Part shown: positions 11,801-24,816 of the stretch, piece after piece
How positions within the stretch are numbered: position 1 is the stretch's first letter
Layout: the number at the start of each line of letters is the position of its first letter
DNA from: Chrysoperla carnea
Lineage: Eukaryota; Arthropoda; Insecta; Neuroptera; Chrysopidae
NCBI RefSeq assembly: GCF_905475395.1
Contig: NC_058337.1
Span: forward strand, 103,410,368 to 103,474,367
Reading direction: 5' to 3'
Length of the DNA stretch: 64,000 nucleotides
Notes under the pieces: model-generated
What the model was told of the DNA's origin: nothing
Database searches by the model: none
Seen by the model: the letters and a program-made list of their open reading frames with translations, nothing else
Translations under genes and position numbers: made by a program

Positions 11801-14800
11801 TTTAAATAATTTTTTACACTTAAATACAGTATTTTTAAGCAGTATTTATATTTTTTACTTTGTTATAACGGTGTAAACAATGAATTAAAAATATAAAAAA
11901 AATACATGAATATTCCCTATTTCTTCGACGTAGAGCTAACTCATCCAGTTTTTTTATTCCAGGTAACAATGATAAGGATAATGGTATGGTATTTAAATGT
12001 AATGGTTCATGTTTACGATACTTTCATCATAAATGTTGTACATTGCAACAACAAGAATTCTTATCAATAGATAATCATGATAATGAGGATATAGAATCAT
12101 GTTCATCATATGATTCAGTACAAATAACTAATAATAAGAATAATATACAACGTTTATCAATAGCTGAACAAATCGATCTTAAAATGGCTGAAGTGATGAG
12201 AGGTTTATGTGATGAAATTAAATATACAAGTCCAACAGATACAAGTGATGAAGATGATGATAATGTTGATACTACTGGTAGTAATCATTTAGAGTATCAT
12301 GTTACAGGTGATTTTATTTTAATTTATATTATTATGGGAATAATTTTATTAAATAACTTCTATTTTAATCTTAGTACTTGTTAAATAAGTACCGAGAATT
12401 GCATAAAATACACAATTTTCACAATCATTAAATATTTTACTTCTTCTATTTTCATTCATATTTTTACATTCTTTCAACGATTAGCTCGATTTTTTTATGA
12501 CTCAATCAATTGAAAAAAACCAATCCAAAACAACTCAAACGAGTATCAGAGAGCTATAATCTTAATTTCGAAAGCAATAGGAATCATCTTCCATATCTCT
12601 CCAAAATATAGCGCTTTTTTTTTTAGAAAATTCGGGGGATAGCCTTAGCATTTTGTATTTAATAGGTCAAAACTATCCAAGTATCGAGTTTGATTAAATT
12701 TCGAAAATCGAAACACACATTTATTTGTAATTTTTTTCAAAGAATTTATTCTTGTTCGTTATTTCAAATTTCGATAAAACTGAGTTTAATTTGATGGTTT
12801 AATTTGGACCAACAAACACCAAAATTGAGTTCATTTAAAATGATTGTATGTATAATTTTTCTATAAACTCGTCTGGAAAACGATTTCTCAGATCGACTTC
12901 AGACAATTTCTTCGAAAATATTTCTCTAAGAGTCAAATGTCTTCAATCTCAGTTTCCAATGAATTTTAGTGAATTTTGAGTCCTAATTTTTCTACAAAAT
13001 TAAAATTTTTTTGTAATTCAGTGAGAATTAAAGCAATCTTACAAAATTATTATGGTGAATTTTTTCATATTGTTAAGTAGACTGCCAAGGCATCTGCCTT
13101 GCCTTTTCAGTTTCATTTAATTCTAAAGTTTTTACTTTCTAGAATTAATAAGTAAAAATTAGGAAAACAAATATTCTGTGATATTTTAATTTGGCTAGCA
13201 GAGATTACAAATACTTTTTCGTTGATCATATGAAGAGTGTTTGTGTGTTTATAACCATCGAAAATCGACTATATAGTAAAAAAAAAAACATAAAAAATGA
13301 TAATGTTTGATAAAGCATTTCGCATGCTACATTTATGAGTATGAGAGAGTTTGCTCGTGTGCTTGCTTGTTTGTGTTTTTAGCTTTGATCAGTGGCAGTT
13401 TTATGACTGACTAATTCATTTGGTCTCTGAACAGTAGTTCAGTATGCTTTTACATATATTAATAATATCTTATACACGTTGCTTAATGTATAAATACTCT
13501 CTCCTACTCATGGATGTAACATGCGAAATAATTTATCAAACGAATTGTATATCTTGAATAAACTCGCTCATTGTTAAAAGAACCCCTGCTAGTGAATGTA
13601 TTACTGAAAAATTCGTAAATACATCTACTGTGATTTTCCATTAATATCTTATTTTTGTTACAGGCGATGATAACAATGACAAATTAATGTGTATTGACTG
13701 TAGAAACAATAAATTCTTATGTTTTATATGTAACAAAGATACGGATAAAGAACTAAAAAAATGTTCTTTCAACAACTGTAACAAATACTATCACATTGGA
13801 TGTCTGCTAGAATGGCCACAAACTCAACAAATCAACACAACAAACAATTACATATGTCCATTACATGTATGCCACACATGTATATCAGATGATCCACGTC
13901 AACAGACCTCATTAATAAAATTCAATAATGATAAGCTAGCTAAATGTATTAAATGTCCAACATCATATCATAACATATCAAATTATTGTTTAACAGCTGG
14001 TGCACAAATATTATCATGTACACAGATTATATGCCCAAAACATTTGAATATTAATCGTAAAAAGGATAAACGTAAATCGTTAACACATATAAATACATCA
14101 TGGTGTTTTATATGTAGTAAAGGTGGAACATTGATATGTTGTGAAACATGTCCAACATCATTTCATATTGAATGTTTACATTTGAATACGATACCAAATG
14201 AATCGGATCAATTTATATGTGAGGAATGTGAAACGGGACGATTACCATTGTATCATGAATTAGTATGGGTGAAATTAGGTAAGTAAAACAACTAAAATTT
14301 ACAAATTTAACTAAAACAATCGCATCCTCTCCCCTTCTATCAAATTAACTTTCAAACAAAACAAAAACCGCATTCAAATGGGTTCACCTGTTTAACAGCT
14401 ACGGTGCTACGAACTGACACTTATAGCCTTCGAACTTATAGCACCCCTCTTTTTTCGTCGGGGGTTAATAAAGAATATAAGAGTAGCGGTACACAGGATG
14501 TGTTCATAAATTCAAAGACAAAAATGATATAGAAGCTAAAAATTATTATTCTAGCTATCGAATTTTACTGTTAATAGAGGTCTAAATATTGTTTCTGTGT
14601 AAATGTATAATATTTTATATACTTATAGCATGACATGGTTGTTGTTATGTTGCTATCACTAATTTATATCCCGCTCTCAACTTGATCACACTTTTCGTAA
14701 CAAGCTTGATCTCTTTCTATCTTCACTAACTTACATCTCTCCCTCTCAACTTGATTACACTTTTCGAAACAAGCTTGATCACACATTTTCGTAACATTCT

Positions 14801-17800
14801 GATCATGCATTCTCCATTTTACTCTCCAGGTCAAGCGTGCTTAAAGAAATTTTACTTAAAAAAATCGTGAATTATTGTTTATACGAATAATTATTTGGAT
14901 AAACAGTTATTCAAATAATGCCCTTCTCTGATATTATGTAGGAACAAGATCCTACAATTTTATTTTCTGCAATTTATAATGGGATATTATAATAAACTAA
15001 TTTTGTAATTTACGAATGCAGGTAATTATCGATGGTGGCCATCAATAATAATCTTACCATCACAAATACCAACAAACATGAATAAAAACATGAATAAATG
15101 CGGTGAATTTGTAATACAATTTATGGGATCACACGACTATTATTGGGTCAATCGTGGACGTGTATTCTTTTATCAAGAAGGTGATTCAGACGATATATTA
15201 AAATCCAATACAAACACTACCAACACAAAAGCAATAAATAAATTATTTATAAAAGCATTACAAGAGGCAAATGTTCTTTATAATATTATAAGAGAACAAC
15301 GGCAACAATATCAAAAAGCTATGAAATTAAAAAATGAAAAATATATTAAACCACCAAAGTATATAAAAATTAAAACAAATAAACCTGTTGGTAATGTACG
15401 ATTATATAACAAAGATGTTATGCAAACTGATAACAAAGATGATTCAAATGATAATGATAATTCACCATCAATGTATTATCAACAATCATGTGAATGTAAT
15501 ACGGATTTAAAACAATATTGTGGACCTCAATCATCATGTATTAATCGTTTATTACTTCAAGAGTGTAATCCACAAACATGTCCATACGGTACAGAATGTT
15601 TAAATCAACAATTCGAATCACGAAAATATCCCGAATTACAACCGTTTAAAACAGTGGATTTATCGCGGGGTTGGGGTTTAAAAACAATGGAATTCATAAA
15701 AAAAGGACAATTTGTTATTGAGTATGTTGGTGAATTAATTAATGATTACGAGTATAAACGACGTATTCATGAACAACAACAAAAACAGAAACAGAATAAA
15801 TTTATTTCATCAAATGATAATTATTATTTTTTAATTATTGATAAAGATCGTATATTAGATGCGGGACCAAAGGGTAATGTTGCGAGGTTTATGAATCATT
15901 CTTGTGATCCGAATTGTGAGACACAGAAATGGACTGTGAATGGTACAACACGTGTTGGTTTATTTGCGCTGCAAGATATTGAAGCAAATACTGAACTAAC
16001 ATTTAATTATAATTTAGAATGTATTGATAAACATAAAACTGTGTGTAAATGTGGTGCGCAATCGTGTACTGGATTCATTGGATTGAAAAAAGTAAGTAGT
16101 ATTTCAAATCACTATAGTTGTTAAAAGTCTGGTTTAATAAGGAATATTCATGTATTTTTTTTATATTTTTAATTCATTGTTTACACCGTTATAACAAAGT
16201 AAAAAATATAAATACTGCTTAAAAATACTGTATTTAAGTGTAAAAAATTATTTAAAATACATTATAATTTTGAGATATTTAAACGTGGTTTTTTGACACT
16301 CTCTGTTGATGACGTATAAGTACGTGATCTGTCAAATGGTGACAGTTCAATGTATAATTTACACTTTAAAAAATGAATTTACAACACAGAATTTACACTC
16401 GTTATTATTAAGTTCTCTAATAAAAAGCCGTAGAATAGTAAAATTTAATGAAATACCATATAAAATGTAAGTAATTAATATCCTACAGTATATCAACAAA
16501 TTTGACAAGCCCGTACCATGATGACACGTCCGTATAAAAATTTGAATTTCCGTTTTAGAAATTTTTAAATGCCCTCACTGAATTTGTACTTTTATTAATT
16601 AGTTTTAAATAATTAAAAAGATATTAATTACTATAATAATGGTTTAGTTGAAATGTCCAGTCATTAAAGTTACGGAAGAAAAATATTTGAACCAAATTTA
16701 AATTTCATGAATATTCCCTATAATATATTTCAGGTTCCATTTATATTTTACTTCCTTAAAGTAGTTTGCTTCCCAAATCAGCAATCATCATACCCTGTAT
16801 ATAGAGGTGTTCATAAAATCACTTAATTAGCTCATTTCTAAACTAATATTTGTTGTAAATTATAGGAAAATAACAATAATAATGGAACAGATACAACAAA
16901 TACAAATGGTAATGGTATAGCAGGTGCAACAACAACTAGTTCTTCAAACCATAGTAAACGTAATAAATATATAACATCAAAATTAAAAAATAAAAGTAAA
17001 TATAAATATTGTTTTATTTGTAATGAAAATAAAACTGAAGGACGATGTCGTATGAAATCATGTGCTAAAACATATCATTTAGCATGTGTACAATTAGAAC
17101 AGTGGCCAAAAGGTAAGATTAATCCCAAGCGTTTTCGAGAATACGATTTATACCAAGTATATATATGATATGACAAAAAACCCCGAAATATTCATATTTT
17201 TCAATATCAGTATCCGTATTTTATGAAAAATATATTTTAGGCAAGTTGTTTAGGTGGAAGTACAGTTCTCATACTTTCAAAAAATCAATTTTTAATACAC
17301 GGATAAATTATATAAAAATTATTTTCTGAGATATTTGTATATATTGAGTTAAAAAGAGCACTTAATCACATCGTAATTTCGAAACCGCGAGGAAAATTAT
17401 GCCTCAAAAAAATTTTTGTTGTTGTTTTAATTTGATTTTAATTTATTAGAGAATTGGTACTGTCCACGGCATAAATGTTTTGAATGTGGTAAAAAACATT
17501 TGTTAAAATCATGTACGAGGTGTATTAAATCTTATTGTAAATTACATGCCACCAATAAATTTTATGATATTAATCTCGAACAACCACAGCCTTTATTGTG
17601 TATTGATCATCCTCAAGAATTACTACAGGAAAATGAACAAGATAAGGTAAGTTTAGTTTTTATACAGTTTCAATAATGGGGAAAAACAAAAAGGGTAGGT
17701 TTAGGGTTTATTTAAAAGCAGTATGGCGCCATCACTTGGAAAATTTGGACATATTAGGGAATTTTAGTATAGGTCGAAGAATATGCTAAAAAATACCCCA

Positions 17801-19105
17801 TCTCTAAAATTGTATTCTGAAGACCTGATTCTTCACCGATATCTTATAATGCATTCCCGGTCGATGTAGCAAATATAACAGCTGTTGTTATATGTAGGAG
17901 CTTGTTCCTACTATGAAATGCTGAAATCTAAAAGGTCGGAGAAATAAAATAAAACTTTGAAATTAGAAATTTATTAACCGAATTCATTACAAAATATGTA
18001 ACCATGTAAGCATAATAGAAACAACAACAATATACTATTAATTATTCAGCACGGATTATAGTTTAATTTTTAAATTAAAAATTATAATCTGTGCTATTTA
18101 GATAATTAATAGTAATTAATTCAATTATTGTGTCTTAATAGTATATATTCTAGATCAATTTCAAGATCAAAAAAGCTGTAATTCGCAAAATTGCTTAAAT
18201 TATTTATTATTAACTTCAAAATATGTTGAGCTGCACAAAAAATGATGAGTTTTCACATGGCTGTTTTCATGATTTAATCTATCGAATGTTTAGGCGTTAT
18301 CCGTTACAAGAGACGAAATAATCGATAATGAGGCTAATGTCTGGAAAGCTCCCCCCTATTTTGCGTTTTTAAGACATGATGGATAAGAGTGATGTTATTT
18401 TGGCGCTTTTATGCAAATTTTAAAATAAAAATATTTGAATGTTTGTAGGTAATTAAAACTGAACCTGAAGAACAAGAAACAATATTACTTTCAAATACAA
18501 CAGACAATATAAACATTGACCAACCACAACAAAACATTGAAATTAAACAAGAAACTGAATCAATTTCATCATCATTAAACGGTAACAACAGTAATGATAA
18601 TGAAAATAAAACATTAAATAATAAAAAAAAGAAACGTATTAAATTATCATTAAATCGTTCTACATCAACTGATAATAGTTTTATTAATGATTCAAATAGT
18701 AAATTATTGTTAGTTAATAATTTATCATTAACATCATCAAATGATGTTAATAATGATGATAATATAAAAACACGATCAAAATCATTATCATCATCACCAA
18801 CATCATTAGATAATGATAATAATGTAAATATTGAAAATGTTCAAATAGATAATATAAAATTATTAAATAATAAAATTAATAAAAATAATAATACAATAAA
18901 ACAAAAGAATAATAAACGTAAATTAATTGATAATGATAATGAAACATTATCATTATTAAGTAAAAATAAAAAAATTAAAATTAATAAAAGTTCATCAACG
19001 ATAGCAACAACTAATAGCAGAGTATTACGTAATTCCATTATAAATAATACAACACCCACGAATAATATACTAGTACTAGATAGTGTTAAGGACAATAGTA
19101 AATAA
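8819..19105 (+). CDS. NSD: NSD-family histone H3 lysine-36 methyltransferase (Mes-4-like)
   Basis: Nine exons: 8819-9287, 9556-9875, 10410-11127, 11963-12307, 13664-14278, 15022-16091, 16866-17112, 17450-17646 and 18449-19105. All junctions are GT-AG with matching phases, giving 1545 residues. Domains in order: PWWP at about 180-260 (HPLWPS replaces the usual core), a low-complexity acidic/Lys-rich linker, a PHD/Cys-His cluster at about 497-815, a second PWWP near 823 (YRWWPS), AWS from about 979, SET at about 1031-1156 with GWG, FMNHSCDPNC and ELTFNYN, post-SET CKCGAQSC at about 1164, and a PHD/C5HCH module at about 1228-1300. This order is diagnostic of NSD1-3 and Drosophila Mes-4, nuclear enzymes that methylate H3K36. 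An in-frame TAA at 8813-8815 fixes the start at 8819 or the Met four codons on. A Gln/Lys-rich insert of roughly 8-10 residues lies inside the SET domain. Confidence 0.93.
9900..10140. repeat. Repeat fragment in NSD intron 2
   Basis: The stretch begins with ACCCGACCGCTTCGCTGG. This resembles the start of the repeat at 49365-49800 (ACCCGCTACGCTGAGC) and widespread insect repeats of the same type. It is non-coding and its boundaries are approximate. Confidence 0.4.
11354..11917 (-). mobile_element. MITE family A, copy 1 (NSD intron 3)
   Basis: A 564-bp element with terminal inverted repeats GTGAATATTCATG and CATGAATATTCCC, flanked by TA at 11352-11353 and 11918-11919. It matches copies at 16140-16718 and 51399-51978 over its length but in the opposite orientation. 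TA duplication and short terminal repeats are typical of Tc1/mariner-derived non-autonomous elements. It has no transposase frame. Confidence 0.85.
13304..13542. mobile_element. Foldback element in NSD intron 4
   Basis: About 49 bp at 13304-13352 (TGTTTGATAAAGCATTTCGC and onward) match the reverse complement of about 13494-13542 with a modest number of differences. The whole 239-bp stretch can therefore fold into a hairpin. It encodes nothing. No target duplication is clear. Confidence 0.6.
16140..16718 (+). mobile_element. MITE family A, copy 2 (NSD intron 6)
   Basis: A 579-bp element with termini AGGAATATTCATG and CATGAATATTCCC, flanked by TA at 16138-16139 and 16719-16720. It is in the same orientation as 51399-51978 and inverted relative to 11354-11917, which lies in the same transcription unit. 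Confidence 0.87.
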
Positions 19106-19429
19106 TACTAAAAAAAAAAAATTTAATAATAATTTAAACTACAGGAAAAATAAACCGGAAATTAAAGAGCTGGATTCAAAAAGAGCGTATTGAAAAAGAA
19201 TGTGCAGGAATGTACAGGACTATTACAGGTCATTCATCAGGTTTTGAAATATAAAACTATGAAATTAAAATATTCTTCCATAAGTCCTCCGTTAAGGGGT
19301 AAGGAATACTGCACTTTGATTCCTAGGACCTAGCTAAATCTGTATGCCCTCGTGATTCGCCATTAAAAACTATTTATTACCTGAAGAGAGAGGTGTATAT
19401 TGATAAAAGGTTGATTCTATCGAGGCCAG

Positions 19430-19545
19430 ATGCAACACAAATAACGTACATCTTCCCTGTCGAAATTATTCTCTGGGTGAATGAGAAGTTTCAGACCCAA
19501 ACATTCTGTATTTGAATCCCTCTAGGCTTCTCTATAGTTGTTTTT
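19430..19545 (-). repeat. Dispersed repeat family F, fragment
   Basis: On the minus strand this shows an AGAATGTTTGGGTCTGAAAC block, close to GGAATGTTTGGGTCCGAAAT in the copy at 8440-8620. It is shorter and more diverged than the other two copies. Confidence 0.45.
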
Positions 19546-21366
19546 TGTCATTGTTAGTTTCATTCACCAGGTGGCAGAGTGATAACTTTTCGGATTGAAT
19601 ATTTTGTGTTGCGGTATGTTGTACACTTTACATATTAAACCTGTGTTCTCGAATTGCCGATACCACCGTAGAATGATTCGATGATTTGACGACTGTTAGC
19701 CTATGAAACACACGTTATATGACAGAGATTTATTCAGCTGTCTCATAGCCAAGGGCGGATTAAGGAATTTTGTAATAAAAATCTATCAATATTTGTTAAG
19801 TTCATTAGTTTCAAGTTCTTTATTTTTTTCTTTATCAAACCTGTAAAATCTCGTTAGTTATTTGGGGCAATTCTCCGGCTTGAGCTATCGTTGTTAAGTA
19901 AGAAAGTATCTCTGGGTCACAAAAAATGTACGTGTTTTATGATTCTAAGTGATATTGACAATTAGGAGTTGCAACTCGCCAACTGGCGATAATAATTCGT
20001 ACTAAATAAAATCAGAAGAAGATCCGAATCCAGTAGTTACAATTTCGACTATCAGATGATTCATCTGCTGTGAGCTTTCTCTTCTGTGTTCTCATTGTGC
20101 CTTTTTCATATTCTATGTGCTTCTTTGTAACGTCGCACCTATAGGCATCTTCCTACTTTGTCTTATGGATGGATAATCACTGATAGTATTTTCCGCAACG
20201 CACAAAATGATTTTCGCTCATTATACGCCATTTTTATACTGTTACACACTGTCATTTCGTGAATTATCTTTTAATGAGAAAAAAATAATAAACTTAGCAT
20301 CATTTAATTAGTTATTAATAAAAAAAGAGAAATTATTATAGTTCTGCAGCCATAAGACTAAAACCTGGTAAATTATTTGTAATAACTTTATGTTATAAAA
20401 ATCAGGGAAAAAATATATTGTTCCTCACTATTGTTCTATTCATGATAAAATAAGAAATTTTGAAGATGATTTGATCGTAAAATTTATGTTACCTCACACT
20501 GACCCCCCCCTCACGCCGTACTTTCACTGTGTTTCAGAACTACCTCATTTTGGCACTGAAAACTAAATTTAACTTATTAGATCTTTGTTTCTGATGCCTA
20601 ATTAAGATTATTTTCAATTTTTATGTGAATAAGCGTACATAAATGTGTCGTTTAATAAAGTTTTTTTCCTGTAGTATTACAAAAAATATGAGTACTAAAT
20701 ACATTGTTTGTTTTATTTTATTTTATTTTTGTTTTTTTATAAATATTAAATTTAAATTGTTGCAAAATGTTATTATTATTTTTACTTTTGATATTCATTT
20801 TACAGTAATTTTTACACATTTACATATTGGGCTATATACATACCATATTCATGTTTTAATAATTAAAAATATTATAAATATTAAATAATTTTTAAACTGT
20901 AATAATAATAATTATGTTTTATATAATAAGTATATTTATGTGTTTTATTTATTGATATTAAAAATCATTTATTGAAATCATCATAATTATCGAAAATTAT
21001 TAATTATCCACAATATTAATTTGAATGCGAGACTGTTCTGTAAATTGTCTGTTAATTCTTCACGCAAAGTGATAAACTAAGTCATCATCCCTATTTTCTA
21101 AGCTAGATTCTTTAAAAGTTAAAAAAATTTGATTAAGTTAGCCCGTTAGTTGTCTTAATTGATTGTACATTACAATATCTTAAATAAAAAAAAAAGAGCT
21201 TTTAAGCTAGAGAGTTTGATAAGAAAATCCGTGAATACTTTTTTTAAAGACAGATTACATTTTCATTACATTACATCTTCATCGTCAAAGCTGTTATTCG
21301 TCACAGTAGAATTTTCCATCATTAAAATAGTACATCTATGACACCAAAAGTATTATTTTGTTGTTA

Positions 21367-21682
21367 TTGAAGTAAATACCACAATACTCGAAATAAAATT
21401 GTATATTAAGAAATTTTATTTAAAAAATATAATTAAAAAACATACAACGGACTTACATGTCGCTAAACATGTCTCAACTCGAAGTCAACAAGAATTCATC
21501 CTTATATGAATTGGCTCCACGGCCAAAAACGTTGTTTATATTTAGCGACATGTAAGTCCGTTGTATGTTTTTTAATTATATTTTTTAAATAAAATTTCTT
21601 AATATACAATTTTATTTCGAGTATTGTGGTATTTATTTCAATAACTATGTCTCAACTCGAAGTCAGCAAGAATTCATCCTTA
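21367..21682. mobile_element. Hairpin element family H, copy 1, with 16-bp flanking duplication
   Basis: The left arm (21367-21467) and right arm (21541-21642) are inverted copies over about 101 bp with a single visible difference. The block ATGTCTCAACTCGAAGTCA follows each arm, at about 21469 and 21646. The element is flanked by TATTATTTTGTTGTTA at 21351-21366 and again at 21683-21698, a perfect 16-bp direct repeat. A duplication of that length is more like target-primed reverse transcription than cut-and-paste transposition. A related hairpin is at 59461-59880. There is no coding frame. A derivative of a Penelope-like or other retroelement is possible but unproven. Confidence 0.7.
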
Positions 21683-22466
21683 TATTATTTTGTTGTTAGC
21701 GATATTTTTTTCAGTAATCAAATTCAATTAAGGCTCGACTTGTTTCAGTTTTTTTCTGTGTCATTGTTAGATTGCTTGAATATAAAAACTATTTTTTGGC
21801 TTTTCCTTATTCCTAGGTGGTTCCTTATTTTTGAATAAGTTAGGCCACAGGTTGAAAATGCTGTTTCTACACCAGCAGTATTCTTTGTCTCGGCTAGGAG
21901 CTGTTTAAAAGCCTGAGTTTATGTCCATGAGCTTCCACCATGTAAGTGTTGACATATTTCTGTACTGATTGCCAAACAGATATCGTAGAAACGATTTAGA
22001 TTCTATGTGGATTGCTCTCACGACATTCGCACATTCTTATTATTGGTAATAACTGCATAATTCTTGATAAAATTTATTTGATCGATTAGTTTAAATTTTG
22101 AATCGTAGAATTATCAATTGATAATTATCACAAAACAACAGTGGGGGGCTTACTGATGTTTTGTGACACTCTGTATATAATGAATAGGCATAGATAAGAC
22201 AATAGTTTTGTATTGTTATGTATGTTATCTAGTGAACGAAAATCATATAGATCACGGATATTTAAATAGTAGATGAAAGTTAGTGATTTGGCAAACAGAA
22301 TTAGAGGTAATTAGTAAGAGCGGTAAAAGAACCAAATTTGCTTTTTAACGGATGATGTCATTGTCTCTTTAACAGGCTTATTGCCGAAGAAGAAAGCATG
22401 GTGCAAATCTAGATGAAAAGCTCCCAGGCAAAGTAAATTCCTTGGGCATTATTTAATTCATTTTTA

Positions 22467-23077
22467 TACCATGTATATATGAAATATACATAGTATATTA
22501 AGTTTAGTCCCAAGTTTGTAACGCTTAAAAATATTGATGCTACAAACAAAATTTTGGTATAGATGTTCATAGAATCACCTAATTAGTCTATTTCCGGTTG
22601 TCTGTCCGTCCGTCCGTCCATTCGTCTGTCTGCCAATACGATAACTCAAAAGCGAAAAGAGATATCAAGCTGAAATTTTTATAGCGTACTCAGGGAGTAA
22701 AAAGTGAGGTAGAGTTCGTAAATGAGCAATATAGGTCAATTGGGTCTTGGGTCTGTAGGACCCATCTTGTAAACCGATAGAGATAGAACAAAAGTTTAAA
22801 TGTAAAAAATGTTCCTTATAAAAAAATAAAGAACTTTTGTTTGAAACATTGTTTTGTAAACATAACTGTTTACCCATGAGGGCGTTAATTAGGTGCAAAT
22901 TTTATAGTATGTATTCATATAGGAATATCAGTTATGCGTGTGTGGCTATTTAAAAGTGGATATCTTTTGTTATTTACGTGACGTCAAAAAAAAAAAGTGA
23001 TAGCGTCATCAACAATGTCTATACATGTTATTTCAACAGTTAACTCAGTCAATTGTTTGTTTTCACTTGTTTTTTAG
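22467..23077 (+). repeat. Dispersed repeat family B, copy 2
   Basis: It carries the TATATTAAGTTTAGTCCCAA block, a GTCCGTCCGTCC run, GGTCAATTGGGTCTTGG and a 3' end with TTAACTCAGTCAATT followed by TTTCACTTGTTTTTTAG. It ends 240 bp before the start codon of the 11-finger gene. Confidence 0.8.
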
Positions 23078-23317
23078 TCTAGCTTTGTTAAATGTAAGTC
23101 TGTGATTATCTATTATCACATGTGCCATTTGACAACTTGACAACTTCATTTTTTTTTCATTTTTAAATTTATTAGTGCATGAAAAGCATAGAATATTTTG
23201 ATGAAAAGCATGATGTTTCCATAAGGCTATTAGATTAGGTTAAATTTAAAACCTCACTCCTAAATCAAAACCGAACCTGACGCACAATTTTCACGAAAAA
23301 TAGGCCACGTTAAGAAA

Positions 23318-24721
23318 ATGGCTAATCATTTGTTTATTAATGAAGAAAATATTAAACTCGAAAACCAACTAAATACTGAATTCATTATTAAAGATGAAAT
23401 ACTAGAAAGTGAACATGTACGAATTGAAAATGAAGTGCATGAACAAAAACACAGTAATAGTATGCAAATGAAACTTAAAGAAGTTAAAACTGAAATGCTA
23501 AATAGCAGCATCAGTTTGAAACATGAACGAATACGTATTAACGAAGATCATTCGTCTACGACCTGTTATGGAAATACGAAACTTGAAGAAGAATTAATCA
23601 TTAAAAGTGAAATACTAGATGAAAGTATTACAGGCGGATATCAATCATTAGAATACACTGTTAGAAATGAAAAAGATCAAAAGCATTTATCTACACCAAA
23701 CTATGACAATATTAAACTAGAAAAGGAATTAAATACAGAATTAATCATTAAAGACGAAAAATTATATGAAAGTGTACTAGAGCCATCACCAGAAAATTCA
23801 TTTTTACCATGTGATGTTTGTAATAAAACATTTTCTGATCGAAACCGTTTAAATAAACATAAACGAATCCATACTAAAGAAAAACATTTTTCGTGTGATG
23901 TTTGTGATAAAGCATTCAACAATTCAAGTAATTTTAGTAAACATAAACGGATACACACTGATGAAAAACCATTTGCATGTCATGTTTGTGATAAAAAATT
24001 TAACCATCAATCAAATTTAATTAATCATAAACGGCTTCATACTGGAGAAAAGCCATTTGCATGTAATACTTGTGATAAAAAATTCAGCAGGAAAAATCAC
24101 TTAAATTATCATAAACTTATTCACACTGGGGAAAAATCATTTTCTTGTGATGTTTGTGAGAAAAAATTTGCTAGACATTGTAGTTTAGTTCAACATGGAC
24201 GGATTCATAGTGGAGAGAAACCATACACGTGTGATATTTGTAAGAAAACATATACACGGAAAAAACACTTAGTTCAACACAGTAAATCGATTCACGATGG
24301 TGAAAAACTTTATTCCTGTGACGTTTGCCATACAAAATTTGCTTGGCGATCCAGTCTAGCTAAGCATAAACGGATTCACAAAGGAATTAAAAGTTTTTCA
24401 TGTGATATATGCGATAAAACATTTTTAGAAAAACAATATTTAGAATGTCATAAAAGAAGTCACACTGGAGAAAAACCTTTTTCCTGCGATGATTGTGAAA
24501 AATCATTTTTTGATTCAAACGGTTTAAAGAGACATAAACGAATTCATACTGGGGAAAAGCCATATTCGTGTGATATTTGTGTTAAAAAATTTAATAGATC
24601 AGATTGCTTGACTCTACATAAAAAGACTCACACTGAACCAAAATCATTTTCCTGTGATTTTTGTGACAAAAAATTTCTTAATCGAGGCTGTTTAACCAAT
24701 CATAAACGGAAACATACTTAA
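23318..24721 (+). CDS. Intronless C2H2 zinc-finger protein with 11 fingers
   Basis: A single exon of 467 residues. The first 165 residues have no ZAD. They contain three diverged copies of a KLE-(E)L-(NTE)-IIK(D/S)E motif, near residues 14, 90 and 130, with other charged Lys/Glu segments. IKDE, VKTE and IKSE sequences within them fit the psi-K-x-E sumoylation consensus, which is inference. Eleven C2H2 fingers follow from about residue 167 to the end, mostly with HT(G)EKP-type linkers and near-identical C-D-V-C-D-K-F spacing. Tandem fingers of this kind bind DNA in the nucleus. An AATAAA is at 24811-24816, 90 bp after the stop. The lack of introns could reflect retroduplication or simply the usual structure of this family. 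No orthologue can be named. Confidence 0.87.
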   Translation: MANHLFINEENIKLENQLNTEFIIKDEILESEHVRIENEVHEQKHSNSMQMKLKEVKTEMLNSSISLKHERIRINEDHSSTTCYGNTKLEEELIIKSEILDESITGGYQSLEYTVRNEKDQKHLSTPNYDNIKLEKELNTELIIKDEKLYESVLEPSPENSFLPCDVCNKTFSDRNRLNKHKRIHTKEKHFSCDVCDKAFNNSSNFSKHKRIHTDEKPFACHVCDKKFNHQSNLINHKRLHTGEKPFACNTCDKKFSRKNHLNYHKLIHTGEKSFSCDVCEKKFARHCSLVQHGRIHSGEKPYTCDICKKTYTRKKHLVQHSKSIHDGEKLYSCDVCHTKFAWRSSLAKHKRIHKGIKSFSCDICDKTFLEKQYLECHKRSHTGEKPFSCDDCEKSFFDSNGLKRHKRIHTGEKPYSCDICVKKFNRSDCLTLHKKTHTEPKSFSCDFCDKKFLNRGCLTNHKRKHT

Positions 24722-24810
24722 AATCTATTTGTGAAATTATTTTCAGTGCCTTTTTTTGATTAAGTCTTGTATATTTTTTTAAGGCGTCCTGCTAAAACTT
24801 ATATTATCAC

Positions 24811-24816
24811 AATAAA
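24811..24816 (+). terminator. Polyadenylation signal AATAAA of the 11-finger gene
   Basis: Canonical hexamer 90 bp downstream of the stop codon and followed by T-rich and GT-rich sequence at 24836-24850. Confidence 0.6.

Larger units (their letters stand above)
19106..23317. other. Intergenic spacer between NSD and the 11-finger gene
   Basis: About 4.2 kb. It contains a weak family F fragment (about 19430-19545, minus), the hairpin element at 21367-21682 and family B copy 2 at 22467-23077. Short open frames around 20643, 21159 and 21626 have no recognisable domain, and the last two overlap the hairpin repeat. I see no supported gene. The promoter of the downstream zinc-finger gene should lie in the 240 bp after the family B copy. 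Confidence 0.55.
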
